Assembly: GCA_963768025.1 (NCBI GenBank)
Contig: CAVYGM010000026.1
Coordinates: 1-64,000, forward strand
Reading direction: 5' to 3'
Length of the DNA: 64,000 nucleotides
Origin: CAVYGM01 sp963768025
Lineage (GTDB): Bacteria; Bacteroidota; Bacteroidia; Cytophagales; Spirosomataceae
Part shown: positions 1 to 8,552 of the stretch, piece by piece
How the letters are laid out: each line of letters opens with the position of its first letter
Numbering within the stretch: the stretch's first letter is position 1
Notes under the pieces: model-generated
What the model was told of the DNA's origin: nothing
What the model saw: the letters and a program-made list of their open reading frames with translations, nothing else
Databases searched by the model: none
Position numbers and translations under genes: made by a program

Positions 1-276
1 TTTCTCCATATTTTTTGCAAAAGCTTCGGTCAGGTTGACGCCCGTTTGGTTGGCCAGACAAATGAGCACCCAGAGTACGTCGGCCATTTCATCCCCCAGA
101 TCTTTATCCAAATCTGATTTCTTAAAGGATTGATCGCCGTAGGTGCGCGCCAGAATGCGGGCCACTTCCCCTACCTCTTCGGTCAAGATGGCCATGTTGG
201 TCAGTTCAGAAAAATACCGAACACCATACTCTTTTATCCAGCTGTCAACCTGTTGTTGGGCTTCGTCCAGGGTCAT
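1..276 (-). CDS. MazG-like nucleotide pyrophosphohydrolase (3' end outside window)
   Basis: This is the first ~92 residues of a small all-alpha NTP pyrophosphohydrolase; the remainder lies beyond position 1. The family hydrolyses (d)NTPs to monophosphate and pyrophosphate in the cytosol as house-cleaning. The metal-binding pattern is visible: EEVGEV followed about 30 residues later by GDEMADVLW, the two acidic helices of the MazG/YpjD fold. I chose the ATG at 276 because the reading MTLDEAQQQV gives the usual N-terminus of short MazG-like proteins. It lies 48 bp downstream of dtd on the same strand and is probably co-transcribed with it. Family assignment is firm; the exact substrate is unknown. 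Confidence 0.85.
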   Translation of the reverse strand, partial: MTLDEAQQQVDSWIKEYGVRYFSELTNMAILTEEVGEVARILARTYGDQSFKKSDLDKDLGDEMADVLWVLICLANQTGVNLTEAFAKNMEK

Positions 277-324
277 TTCTATTTTTTTGATTGTTGCGTA
301 TTTCCGAAGGGTACCCTACCCGCC

Positions 325-777
325 TCACACTCGGTTTTTGGAATCTATGACAATCGTCACCGGGCCGTCGTTGGTAAGGGTTACCTTCATATCAGCGCCA
401 AACTCGCCTTTTTCGATCGGCTTTCCAAGTTCATCACCCAAAAACTCGATCATTTGTTCATATAGGGGAATGGCTATTTCGGGTCGGGCAGCTTCGATAA
501 ACGACGGACGGTTTCCCTTTTTCGTACTAGCGTGCAGGGTAAATTGGCTAATCAGCAGAATGCTACCCTGAATACTTTTAAGATCGAGATTCATTTTTCC
601 TTCTTCATCGCCAAATACGCGTAGGTTGATAATTTTCCTGCCGAGCCATTCCAGATCCTCTCGGGTATCGGTGGTACCTATGCCTACTAACACCATGAAT
701 CCGGCTCCAATTTTTCCTTTTATTTGGCCTTCGATGGTCACGGAGGCATCGCTTACTCGCTGAATAACGGCAATCAT
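325..777 (-). CDS. dtd: D-aminoacyl-tRNA deacylase
   Basis: DTD hydrolyses D-amino acids (and glycine mischarged on tRNA-Ala) from tRNA, a chirality checkpoint in translation. The 150-residue protein has the normal family length and both signature motifs: SQFTL near residue 79, and a C-terminal NDGPVT segment near residue 137 carrying the Gly-cisPro that reads substrate chirality. The N-terminus MIAVIQRV is canonical. It sits between an upstream zinc-ribbon gene and the downstream MazG-like gene on the same strand, forming a small quality-control cluster. The ORF is intact. Confidence 0.95.
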   Translation of the reverse strand: MIAVIQRVSDASVTIEGQIKGKIGAGFMVLVGIGTTDTREDLEWLGRKIINLRVFGDEEGKMNLDLKSIQGSILLISQFTLHASTKKGNRPSFIEAARPEIAIPLYEQMIEFLGDELGKPIEKGEFGADMKVTLTNDGPVTIVIDSKNRV

Positions 778-846
778 TTGAACAAAAATAGGTGAGTGGT
801 AGGGTAGGAGTAGCGGGTACGCCTGACTTTCGAAGCCAAATATACC

Positions 847-1206
847 TTAGGCAGGGTGATTTCGGTTGTCGCGGACCACCAGAAAAAAATCGTTATCCAA
901 TTCGAGGTATCCAAAATCGTACACGAAATAGTACACACTTCCTTTTTGGGTAATGCGTTGGCTCGTCATCAAATTAAAATCAAATCCCTTCGAAATGAGG
1001 GTACCTCGGGTGGTTTTCGCTTTGTCTTCCGAACAGATCTCTTCCAATATCCGGCGGTTGCGTCGAAGTTGGTTATTGGTATTGCGGACTACATTATACG
1101 AGTCGGAATTCAATTTATTATTGAACGCATTGCGGCACATATCCGAGCAGAATTTCTTATCCGCCCGGCCCACAAAGGTATCACCGCATTCAAGACAGGT
1201 TTTCAT
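847..1206 (-). CDS. Small zinc-ribbon protein of unknown function
   Basis: A 119-residue protein whose first 25 residues contain CLECG and CSDMC, i.e. CxxC...CxxxC spacing typical of a treble-clef or zinc-ribbon metal site. An Asn/Arg-rich middle follows and a beta-rich C-terminus (YYFVYDFGYLEL). I do not recognise a characterised family, although similar short proteins are common in Bacteroidota. Nucleic-acid or protein binding is possible but unproven. It lies 69 bp upstream of dtd on the same strand, so it may be the first gene of the zinc-ribbon/dtd/MazG unit. The start is the only ATG giving the cysteine cluster at the N-terminus. Confidence 0.7.
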   Translation of the reverse strand: MKTCLECGDTFVGRADKKFCSDMCRNAFNNKLNSDSYNVVRNTNNQLRRNRRILEEICSEDKAKTTRGTLISKGFDFNLMTSQRITQKGSVYYFVYDFGYLELDNDFFLVVRDNRNHPA

Positions 1207-1412
1207 AGGTTTGGTGGTATAGGTAGGTCAAGATTCTCCCTAAATATAGCTAAAAATATCCACTTGCAAACGACTACAAGCATTTTTATCCGATTATAAA
1301 TATTTCCTAACCGATTAGCGCCGCTGGTACCCTGCACCTTTGTATCGTTCAACAACATCATCCAAAAAAGTAGTACTCACCCGGCCTGAGTGGGCCCCTA
1401 ACAAAAACAACT

Positions 1413-1742
1413 ATGAATACTGTAAAATTGATCGGAAACGTAGGTCGTGAAATCAACCTTCGGGAATTTGAAAATGGGAAAATGGCGTCGTTCAGTATTG
1501 CGACCAACGAATCGTATTTGAATAAAAATCAGGAAGAGGTAACCACTACCACCTGGCACAATGTGGTAGCCTGGGGCAAATTGGCCAAACAGGCCGAGCA
1601 ACTTTTGACCAAAGGCAAATTCGTGTCGATTGAAGGGAAAATCAACTACCGCCAATACTTGAACAAGGAAAATCAGAACGTACGGATCACTGAAATTGTG
1701 GCCTTCAAGATAGAAGAGGTAGTTAGGAAAGAAGTAGCGTGA
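1413..1742 (+). CDS. ssb: Single-stranded DNA-binding protein, short form
   Basis: An OB-fold SSB that coats single-stranded DNA in replication, repair or recombination. Family features are the N-terminus MNTVKLIGNVG, the strand FSIATNE, the motif WHNVVAWGKLA and the segment GKFVSIEGKI. At 109 residues it is close to a bare OB domain. It ends IEEVVRKEVA and has no Gly/Pro-rich linker and no acidic DDxPF-type tail, the element that normally recruits partner proteins. This suggests an accessory SSB, with a full-length copy elsewhere in the genome (inference). It is a single gene, convergent with mgtE. Confidence 0.9.
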   Translation: MNTVKLIGNVGREINLREFENGKMASFSIATNESYLNKNQEEVTTTTWHNVVAWGKLAKQAEQLLTKGKFVSIEGKINYRQYLNKENQNVRITEIVAFKIEEVVRKEVA

Positions 1743-1751
1743 GGGTACTAG

Positions 1752-1809
1752 GAACGCTGAATTTGCAGTTTGCAAATGTTATGATTCGTAGGCAACAAAT
1801 TCAGCGTTC
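1752..1809. terminator. Long inverted repeat between convergent ssb and mgtE
   Basis: Perfect 14-bp arms (1752-1765 and 1796-1809) enclose a 30-base loop. Inside, 1761-1766 can pair with 1772-1777 to form a smaller competing hairpin. There is no long T-run on either side, so this is a structured convergent intergenic region and a probable bidirectional terminator, not a textbook one. Confidence 0.5.
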
Positions 1810-1812
1810 TCT

Positions 1813-3165
1813 TCAAAGCCCCAATAGCAAGTGGGCCAGGCCAAAGTAAACCCCGTAGCCGATAAGGTCGTTGGCGGTGGTGATAAAGGGCCCGGAGGCA
1901 ACCGCCGGATTTATCCCCAATTTGTCCAGAACCAGGGGCGTCACGGTCCCCATAAAGGAGGCCAGGAACACGACGCTCATAAGGGCCGCCGACACAACGA
2001 TAGCCAGTTGGAACTCATTGCCAATGAGGAGATTGAACCCGAAGACGATGATGCTGATAATGACGCCGTTGATAAAAGCCACGCCAAACATCCGCAGCAA
2101 GCGCTCCCACACCCCGGTGTCAAGGCCCGACTTATCGGCCAGGCTTTGCAGAATGATGGAGGAGGTCTGAATTCCCACGTTGCCGCCCGTGGAGCCAATG
2201 ATAGGAATAAAAGCCGCCATAGCGGGAACTACCTTCAAGTCGCCTTCAAAGAAACCTATGAACTTGGCCGCCAGGATACCCCCCATCATACCCACCAGTA
2301 GCCAGGGCAGGCGCGCCTTCGTCTGTTCCCACACGGTGTCATCCTCCTCCACATCCCCCGTGATCCCCGCCATGGCCAGGGTATCCGAGCTGGCTTGCTC
2401 CGTGATCACGTCCACTACGTCGTCAATGGTAATGCGCCCCAGGAGTCGTCCCTGCACGTTCACCACCGGCACCACGTCCAGGTCGTACCGCTGCATGAGC
2501 TCGGCCACTTCTTCGGCGGGTCGGTAGGTCTCTACAAAAATAATGTCCTTGTCGTAGATGCTTTCTACCTTGGTATTCTTGTGAGCCAGCACGATGCGTT
2601 TGAGGGAAAGCAGGCCCAAGAGCCGTTCCTGGTCGTCCACCACGTACACGGCGTATACTTTTTCTACATCCTCGGCTTGTTTTCGCAGCTCCTCTATGCA
2701 CTGGTTCATATTCCAGTTCACGTTGGCTTTTACGAGCTCTTTCTGCATCAAGCCCCCCGCCACGTCCTCATCGTAGTGGAGCAGGTCCAGAATAAACCGT
2801 GCCTGTTCCCGGTCGTCCAACAGCGCGATTACCTCTTCCCGCACGCGTATGGGTTGTTCATTCAGCAAGTCTACCGCATCGTCGGAGTCAAGAAAGTTGA
2901 CGTACTTGGCGAGTTCATCCGAATTAAAATTTTTCAAAAAATCCCGACGCTCGTCAGCGTCCAGGTCGGCCAAAATCTCCGAACCTACCTTTGTATCGAG
3001 TTGATTGAAAAGGTAGAAGGCATCCTCATTGTCAATCTCGTACAGGATGGCTGTTACATCGGCTGGATATAATTCTTCCAACTCCGCTTGTAAGGCAACC
3101 GAATCCTGCTTGTCAATAAGCTCTACTATGTGGTCTAGGTAATCTTTGGTAAGCTCGAACGTCAT
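1813..3165 (-). CDS. mgtE: Magnesium transporter MgtE
   Basis: MgtE is a homodimeric inner-membrane Mg2+ channel gated by cytosolic Mg2+. The 450-residue length is typical. Order of domains: an acidic superhelical MgtE-N domain (about residues 10-125, with repeated LYPADV and LLNEQP-type helices), a CBS pair (about 130-255) that senses Mg2+, the plug helix (WEQTKARLPWLL), then five hydrophobic membrane segments in the last 170 residues. The pore-region sequence GSTGGNVGIQ is clearly visible. It lies 23 bp downstream of rsmA on the same strand, so it is probably co-transcribed and has no room for its own Mg2+ riboswitch. The ORF is intact. Confidence 0.96.
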   Translation of the reverse strand: MTFELTKDYLDHIVELIDKQDSVALQAELEELYPADVTAILYEIDNEDAFYLFNQLDTKVGSEILADLDADERRDFLKNFNSDELAKYVNFLDSDDAVDLLNEQPIRVREEVIALLDDREQARFILDLLHYDEDVAGGLMQKELVKANVNWNMNQCIEELRKQAEDVEKVYAVYVVDDQERLLGLLSLKRIVLAHKNTKVESIYDKDIIFVETYRPAEEVAELMQRYDLDVVPVVNVQGRLLGRITIDDVVDVITEQASSDTLAMAGITGDVEEDDTVWEQTKARLPWLLVGMMGGILAAKFIGFFEGDLKVVPAMAAFIPIIGSTGGNVGIQTSSIILQSLADKSGLDTGVWERLLRMFGVAFINGVIISIIVFGFNLLIGNEFQLAIVVSAALMSVVFLASFMGTVTPLVLDKLGINPAVASGPFITTANDLIGYGVYFGLAHLLLGL

Positions 3166-3188
3166 GACGGTACTGCTGTTGAAATAAA

Positions 3189-3977
3189 TTATTCTGCCAA
3201 AGATTTAATCTGTTGCGCCTGCTCTACTTGCTGGGTCAAGGTCACAAAATCCTGCACCCCCAGCTGCTCGGCTCGTTTGTTGAGGTACTCGGATTCGATG
3301 TCCAGCCCAAAGGGTTTGAGTGCATTTCTCAACGTTTTTCTGCGCTGGTTAAACCCGGTTTTTACAACCCTGAAAAACAGCTTTTCGTTACAATCCAATT
3401 CTTTCGTCTCGTTTCTGGTCAGCCGAATGATACCCGATTGAACCTTCGGCGGGGGATCAAAAGCACCGGGAGGTACACTGAACAAATAGTCGATGTCGTA
3501 AAAAGCCTGCAAAAGAACGCTCAGAATTCCGTACTCTTTGTTGCCAGGAGGGGAGGCGATGCGCTTCCCTACCTCTTTCTGCACCATGCACACCACCTCG
3601 GGTACCTGGTCGCGCTGTTCGAGGACCCCAAAAAATATCTGGGACGAAATATTGTACGGGAAATTTCCGATAATCGCGATGGGTTCCTCACTCAGTTGGC
3701 TGAGTTTCCAGCGGAGGAAATCCCCTTCAATAATCCGGGGACTGAGCTGGGGAAAATGCTGGTTTAAGTACGATACCGACTCCCGGTCAATCTCGATCAC
3801 ATAGGTTTCATAGGAATCTTTCTGTAAGAGGTACTGGGTAAGTACACCCATGCCAGGGCCTATTTCAAGTACCTTTTGGTAGCCTGGGTTGGCACCGAGG
3901 CTGTCCACGATTCGTCTGGCGACCGTCTGATCCCGGAGGAAATGTTGGCCAAGGTGTTTTTTTGCTCGTACTTTCAA
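3189..3977 (-). CDS. rsmA: 16S rRNA (adenine1518/1519-N6)-dimethyltransferase
   Basis: RsmA/KsgA dimethylates two adjacent adenines in helix 45 of 16S rRNA during late small-subunit assembly. The 262-residue protein has the SAM-binding motif EIGPGMG (about residue 39), an acidic residue in the strand YVIEIDR, the catalytic NFPYN motif (about residue 104), and the C-terminal helical domain with FNQRRKTLRN used in rRNA binding. The N-terminus KKHLGQHFL is diagnostic. It is the upstream gene of the rsmA-mgtE pair and diverges from the hybrid kinase at 4047. Intact. Confidence 0.96.
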   Translation of the reverse strand: MKVRAKKHLGQHFLRDQTVARRIVDSLGANPGYQKVLEIGPGMGVLTQYLLQKDSYETYVIEIDRESVSYLNQHFPQLSPRIIEGDFLRWKLSQLSEEPIAIIGNFPYNISSQIFFGVLEQRDQVPEVVCMVQKEVGKRIASPPGNKEYGILSVLLQAFYDIDYLFSVPPGAFDPPPKVQSGIIRLTRNETKELDCNEKLFFRVVKTGFNQRRKTLRNALKPFGLDIESEYLNKRAEQLGVQDFVTLTQQVEQAQQIKSLAE

Positions 3978-4004
3978 AAGATTCTTAGTTTGTTATTGAA
4001 TGAA

Positions 4005-4039
4005 TTTGCCCTAAAATTACGCCTAAATTCGTAGATTTA
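4005..4039 (+). promoter_or_regulatory. Putative Bacteroidota-type promoter of the hybrid kinase
   Basis: TTTG at 4005-4008, 23 bases, then TAGATTTA at 4032-4039, a 7/8 match to the TAnnTTTG box. Transcription would then start around 4045. That leaves almost no leader for an ATG at 4047 and favours the in-frame ATG at 4092 as the true start. Confidence 0.4.
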
Positions 4040-4046
4040 GCCTACG

Positions 4047-7000
4047 ATGGCAGCAAAGCACGGCCATTCTCCAAGTATTTCAAAAGCACCTATGGAAACA
4101 ATACAATCCCCGGCCGATTGGCAGTCGGTGAGTACCACCCTTGACCATCTGAATCTGATCGGAATTACCCTGGATTTGGAAATGACGATCAGAACCGTAA
4201 GCCCCTATACCTTAAAAAAGACAGGCTGGCAGGAACATGAGCTGCTTGGAAAGAGCTTGTTGGAAACCCTGATTCCGGAGGCTGAGCGGGAGGAAATAAA
4301 TGATTTATTGGAAGATGGCATTTACCGGGGCATCAAAATCGAACGCCGCGAAATTCCGGTACTGGCCCGAAACGGTTCCCTGCGGACGGTGGTGATTAAC
4401 TCGGTTTTGCTCAAAGACGAAGACGGGATTCCTTCCCTGATCACCTTGGTGGGGGATGACATAACCCGGCGGCTGCGGATGGAATCGGCGCTTTCCCGAA
4501 CCAATTCCCAATTGCAGGATCTGGTGGATAATACCAGTGACTTAATCCAGCTCATCACGCTCGATGGGAAATTTATTTTCGTCAACCGGGCCTGGCGTGA
4601 AATAATGGGGTACAGTCAGGACGAAATCGCCTCCATTAGCCTCTTGACCATCCTGCATCCCCAGTTTCGGGACGAGACCCTCAAACAGTTGAAGCGCATT
4701 CAAAACGGGGAACAGTTCCCCTATTTTGAAACTGTATTTCGTAGTAAAAGTGGCCGAAAAATATTCTTAACGGGAAGCGTCAACTGCCGCTTCGACAACG
4801 GTACCCCCACCGCGTTTCGGTGCATTCTGCACGATTTTACCGAAAAAATAAGGGCGGAAAAAGCTCAAAATCTGTATTACAGCATTGCGAACTGGACCAT
4901 CAGTACCCAGAATTTAGATGAGTTTTACCACAATATCCACCTGGAGCTGGGAAAAATTATTGATGTTAAAAACTTCTTTATCGCGCTTTATGACCAATCC
5001 AAAAGCTTTCTGTATTTCCCATACTACGTAGACGAATACTTCCAGGGTAACCTCAAATTCACCAAACGGAGGCTGGGCAACGGCCTGACCGAGTACGCCA
5101 TTGCCTCCAACCGGCCCCTATTTCTTTTCAAAGAAGATATTCAGAAGTTGGCCAAAACTAATAGCCTGTACCTCTACGGGGCCATGCCCGAGGTACTCCT
5201 CTGCGTGCCGCTCCGGATCGGTGACCGCGTGACGGGGATCATCGGGGTGAAGTCGTACGACAACCCCAATACCTACGATGCGCGGGATCTGGAACTACTA
5301 GAATTTATTTCGGGGCAGGTAGCGCTGGCCATTGCCCGTAAGCAGAGCGAAGAAGAATTGAGCAAGTACGCCGCCCGGCTCAATGCCATCTTCGATAGTA
5401 GTTCTCACCTGATTTGGTCCGTGAACAAAAGCATGCAGCTGACATCCTTCAACCGCAACTATTCGGATCTGATCGAGAGCCAGCTCGACATCCCTCCGTC
5501 CCTGAATGTGAGTACCGAAAAAATAGGGTGGCGCATGATGGGTTCCAAAAACCGCCGTCAGCTGGAAAATCGGTACCGGCAGGCATTCAAAGGCGAGCTT
5601 CAGTACTTTGAGATGAAAATCGATACCCGCGACCAATCCGAGATGTGGCTGGAATTTTACCTCAATCCTATCCTGTACACCGGTGGCATAATCGAGGAAG
5701 TGTCCGGTATCGCCCGGGACGTGACGCGGCGCAAGCAGGCAGAGATTTCACTGCGACAGAGCGAGGAGGTATTCCGCGGGATTTTTGAAAACTTACAGGA
5801 TATCTACTGCCGCATGGATCGGGAAGGAATCATTACCATGATCAGCCCCTCCGTATTCAAACGGACGGGGTACACGCCGGAGGAGGTTATGGGGCGACAC
5901 ATTACCGATTTCTTTTTTGACAAGAAATTAATCCATAGATCGCTGATAAAACTTCGCCGTGATAAAAGCCTACGGAACATCGAAGCACCCCTTCGGGTAA
6001 AAGACGGGAGTGAGCGGCAATTCATGTTCAATATGCTCATGTTTACGGACGAAAAGGGCCGCCCTTCCGAAGTGGCCGTTCTGGCCAGGGATATTACGGC
6101 CCTGAAACGAAACGAACAGGAATTACTGAAGGCGAAGGAACAGGCCGAGCATTCGCTACGGGTAAAAGAGGCCTTTCTGGCCAATATGAGCCACGAAATC
6201 AGAACGCCAATGAATGGCGTGATTGGCATGATAGACCTGCTGATCAATACCAAACTCAACGCGGAGCAACGGGACTTTATCCAAACCATCAAACGGTCGT
6301 CCGAAACGCTGCTTCATATCCTGAATGACATCCTTGACCTTTCTAAGATTGAAGCTGGAAAAATGGCCCTTCACGAAATGCCGCTTTCCATGCAGGAACT
6401 GATGGAAAAACTCGTTTCCCTGTTTAGTCAAACGGCCCGGAACAAAAGCAACCGGCTCACCTATTGGATGGATCCCAGTGTACCCAGGTACCTTTTGGCC
6501 GATCAAACCAGGCTCTTGCAAATTCTGTCCAACCTTACCTCGAATGCCCTCAAATTCACCGAGGACGGAGAGGTAAAAATCAAGGTACATCTGTTGGAAA
6601 AAAGGGGCAAAACCAACCTGTTGAAAGTAGAGGTTTACGATTCGGGAATTGGGATTTCGGAGGAGGATCAGAGGCTGTTATTTACCTCATTCACCCAGGT
6701 AGATAATTCCTCCCGGAAATCCTACGGGGGAACCGGCCTGGGCCTGTCCATCTCCAAGCAGCTGTGCAAGCTGATGAATGGCGATATTGGGGTTGTCTCC
6801 AATCCCGGCGAAGGGAGCATGTTCTGGTTTACCTTTGAAGCCAAGGAAACCTCCATGGCCCCATCTATGGTGGTGGAAAAAGAGGAGGAATCGTTTATTG
6901 ACAATGTGTTTGAATCCTACCACCCTTTCATCCTATTGGTGGATGATAATATGGTGAACCGGAAGGTAGCCAGCGAAATACTAAAAAAAGCGGGGTGTAT

Positions 7001-7703
7001 AGTAGATACCGCCGAAAGCGGATATGAAGCCATTGAAAAGGTAGAACAGATTTTTAGTAAAAGGGACGGTTACTACGATGTGATTTTCATGGATATTCAA
7101 ATGCCGGATATGGACGGCGTGGAAACCACCCGAAGGTTGCGGGAGAAGTACCCCAAAGGCTTGCCGCCCATTGTGGCCATGACGGCCTATTCGATGAAGG
7201 AAGACCGCGAACGGTTCATGAGCCAGGGGATGGACGATTACCTGGCGAAGCCAATTCGGGCGCAGCATTTGATTGCCAAGGTACAGACCTTGGTTGGGAA
7301 AATAGACAACCGAAAAATGAGCAAAAAGCAGGTCGCCATGGCCAGGGAGTTGGCCGTTCCGGTGCTGGATCGGGAAATAGTGAACCAATTGAAACAGATA
7401 GGAGGAAAGGAATTGGTGCTGTCGGTGTATGAAGATTTTGTAAACGAATCGAGCGAATTAGTTAGCGAATCGTTGACCGCCTTTCAGAGTGGGGATATTC
7501 CAACCATAAAAAGCCACTTACACACCCTGAAAGGTAGCGCCGGCACCGTGGGAGTCATGCAGGTGGCGGATATCGCCCGCGAAGCCGAAGGAAAACTAAA
7601 AGATAACGACACCAGTACGCTTGGGTCGGCCCTCCCACAGTTACAAGTAGCCTACGGGAAATTTCTTGAAAATTACAAATCGTGGTTGGATGAATGGCTC
7701 TGA
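4047..7703 (+). CDS. Hybrid sensor histidine kinase with PAS, GAF, REC and HPt domains
   Basis: A 1218-residue cytosolic multi-step phosphorelay protein; I see no membrane segment. Order: PAS-like domains (about 30-150 and 155-280), a GAF domain (about 285-440), two more PAS/PAC units (about 450-580 and 580-700), HisKA with NMSHEIRTPMNG (phospho-His near 716), HATPase_c with NALKFTEDG and GTGLGLSI, a REC domain with LLVDDNMVN and acceptor Asp near 1016 (FMDIQMPDMDG), and a C-terminal HPt with HTLKGSAG (His near 1159). It therefore carries His-Asp-His of a relay but no output domain, so it must pass phosphate to a separate regulator. None is adjacent. The start could be the ATG at 4092 (see promoter). 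The ORF is intact. Confidence 0.93.
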   Translation: MAAKHGHSPSISKAPMETIQSPADWQSVSTTLDHLNLIGITLDLEMTIRTVSPYTLKKTGWQEHELLGKSLLETLIPEAEREEINDLLEDGIYRGIKIERREIPVLARNGSLRTVVINSVLLKDEDGIPSLITLVGDDITRRLRMESALSRTNSQLQDLVDNTSDLIQLITLDGKFIFVNRAWREIMGYSQDEIASISLLTILHPQFRDETLKQLKRIQNGEQFPYFETVFRSKSGRKIFLTGSVNCRFDNGTPTAFRCILHDFTEKIRAEKAQNLYYSIANWTISTQNLDEFYHNIHLELGKIIDVKNFFIALYDQSKSFLYFPYYVDEYFQGNLKFTKRRLGNGLTEYAIASNRPLFLFKEDIQKLAKTNSLYLYGAMPEVLLCVPLRIGDRVTGIIGVKSYDNPNTYDARDLELLEFISGQVALAIARKQSEEELSKYAARLNAIFDSSSHLIWSVNKSMQLTSFNRNYSDLIESQLDIPPSLNVSTEKIGWRMMGSKNRRQLENRYRQAFKGELQYFEMKIDTRDQSEMWLEFYLNPILYTGGIIEEVSGIARDVTRRKQAEISLRQSEEVFRGIFENLQDIYCRMDREGIITMISPSVFKRTGYTPEEVMGRHITDFFFDKKLIHRSLIKLRRDKSLRNIEAPLRVKDGSERQFMFNMLMFTDEKGRPSEVAVLARDITALKRNEQELLKAKEQAEHSLRVKEAFLANMSHEIRTPMNGVIGMIDLLINTKLNAEQRDFIQTIKRSSETLLHILNDILDLSKIEAGKMALHEMPLSMQELMEKLVSLFSQTARNKSNRLTYWMDPSVPRYLLADQTRLLQILSNLTSNALKFTEDGEVKIKVHLLEKRGKTNLLKVEVYDSGIGISEEDQRLLFTSFTQVDNSSRKSYGGTGLGLSISKQLCKLMNGDIGVVSNPGEGSMFWFTFEAKETSMAPSMVVEKEEESFIDNVFESYHPFILLVDDNMVNRKVASEILKKAGCIVDTAESGYEAIEKVEQIFSKRDGYYDVIFMDIQMPDMDGVETTRRLREKYPKGLPPIVAMTAYSMKEDRERFMSQGMDDYLAKPIRAQHLIAKVQTLVGKIDNRKMSKKQVAMARELAVPVLDREIVNQLKQIGGKELVLSVYEDFVNESSELVSESLTAFQSGDIPTIKSHLHTLKGSAGTVGVMQVADIAREAEGKLKDNDTSTLGSALPQLQVAYGKFLENYKSWLDEWL

Positions 7704-7967
7704 CGAAATTTTTATTTCGTGTGAAAATAAGGAGGCCGGACCTATATTCATTTTATAAAGAACAAAAGAGGCTTCTAAAATAGCAAGCAAATGCCAATTA
7801 TGGTTACACACAAAAAAAAGCGAGAATTGGCATAATTGTTGCGGTGTTAAGGGTGTCCTTTTTATAATAAAATTACTACTCTTTATTGGATTAAGTAACT
7901 TTTTGAGACAAATTTTTATTTCCTCCTAATGTATTGATTAACAGCAGTTTATTTTTTTTAAGATTTT

Positions 7968-8001
7968 AAAAATATACCATATTTAAGTATGGTATATTTT
8001 T
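7968..8001. repeat. Perfect 14-bp AT-rich inverted repeat
   Basis: The arms 7968-7981 and 7988-8001 are exact reverse complements around a 6-base loop (TTTAAG). The stem has only two G/C pairs and runs into a T-tract, so it could act as a weak terminator after the hybrid kinase. It could equally be a binding site for a dimeric protein. Confidence 0.6.
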
Positions 8002-8479
8002 TGTTCTATGAGAAAGACCAAGATTACCATCTTTGGATGGAATCTGTAAAGAAATGCTATAAAAAAATTATAGCTCACACACTTTATATACTTTCTCATG
8101 GCAACTCTTTGCTACCCTATTTCCGTACAGGAATGTCTGGAAAGCCTACACAGGCTACCACAACTAATCGGACAGTCATTTTCTCCAATAGGTTCGATAC
8201 GAACACCACTCTCAGTTTTTAGATTCTCCCTCCTGGATATACTTCCCGCCGGATACAAGCGGATTTTTCTTTCAACCTCAGCCCAACCAACTCCAGCACT
8301 AGCTGTTCCATTTCGGGATCGGCTCCCTACCTATCTTTCTTTCGCGAATTTCCTATATAGTCCAAACGCTTCGTTGCCTCACCGCCTGTCAACGATTCTG
8401 ATTACCTGACCCACCGCTGCCCGAGGTACCCGGCAGCTGCTTCTCCGTATACTATACACACACACATATACTACAATGC

Positions 8480-8510
8480 CCTGAAACACTATACACACAC
8501 ACTTTTCAGG
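8480..8510 (+). promoter_or_regulatory. Leader hairpin with a CA-repeat loop
   Basis: CCTGAAA at 8480-8486 pairs with TTTCAGG at 8504-8510, exposing a loop that contains ATACACACACAC. The same motif recurs upstream (about 8454) and overlaps codons 4-7 of the giant protein (about 8563). It is a candidate post-transcriptional control element in the leader; function is inferred only from structure and repetition. Confidence 0.35.
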
Positions 8511-8552
8511 ATTTAAGATTGACCACATACACTATTTAAAACTCGTATTCTT

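Larger units (their letters stand above)
7704..8552. other. Long AT-rich non-coding region upstream of the giant surface protein
   Basis: An 849-base stretch without a convincing gene. The first half is very AT-rich and contains the perfect inverted repeat listed separately. The second half is pyrimidine/CA-rich and holds three TATACACACAC-type elements (about 8454-8466, 8490-8502, 8563-8574). A 103-codon frame at 8098-8409 is Ser/Pro/Leu-rich without domain character, so I do not call it. The region is probably promoter plus a long 5' leader of the gene at 8553. Confidence 0.5.

Noticed and set aside
8211..8225. A GTTCGA-type sequence (also near 48213) considered as a tRNA T-arm.
   Set aside because: No acceptor stem or anticodon arm can be drawn around either site; the second lies within mutA.
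8098..8409. A 103-codon ORF upstream of the giant gene.
   Set aside because: Composition is Ser/Pro/Leu-rich without secondary-structure pattern, it overlaps another frame at 7989-8222, and the region shows no codon bias like neighbouring genes. Could be reconsidered if conserved.
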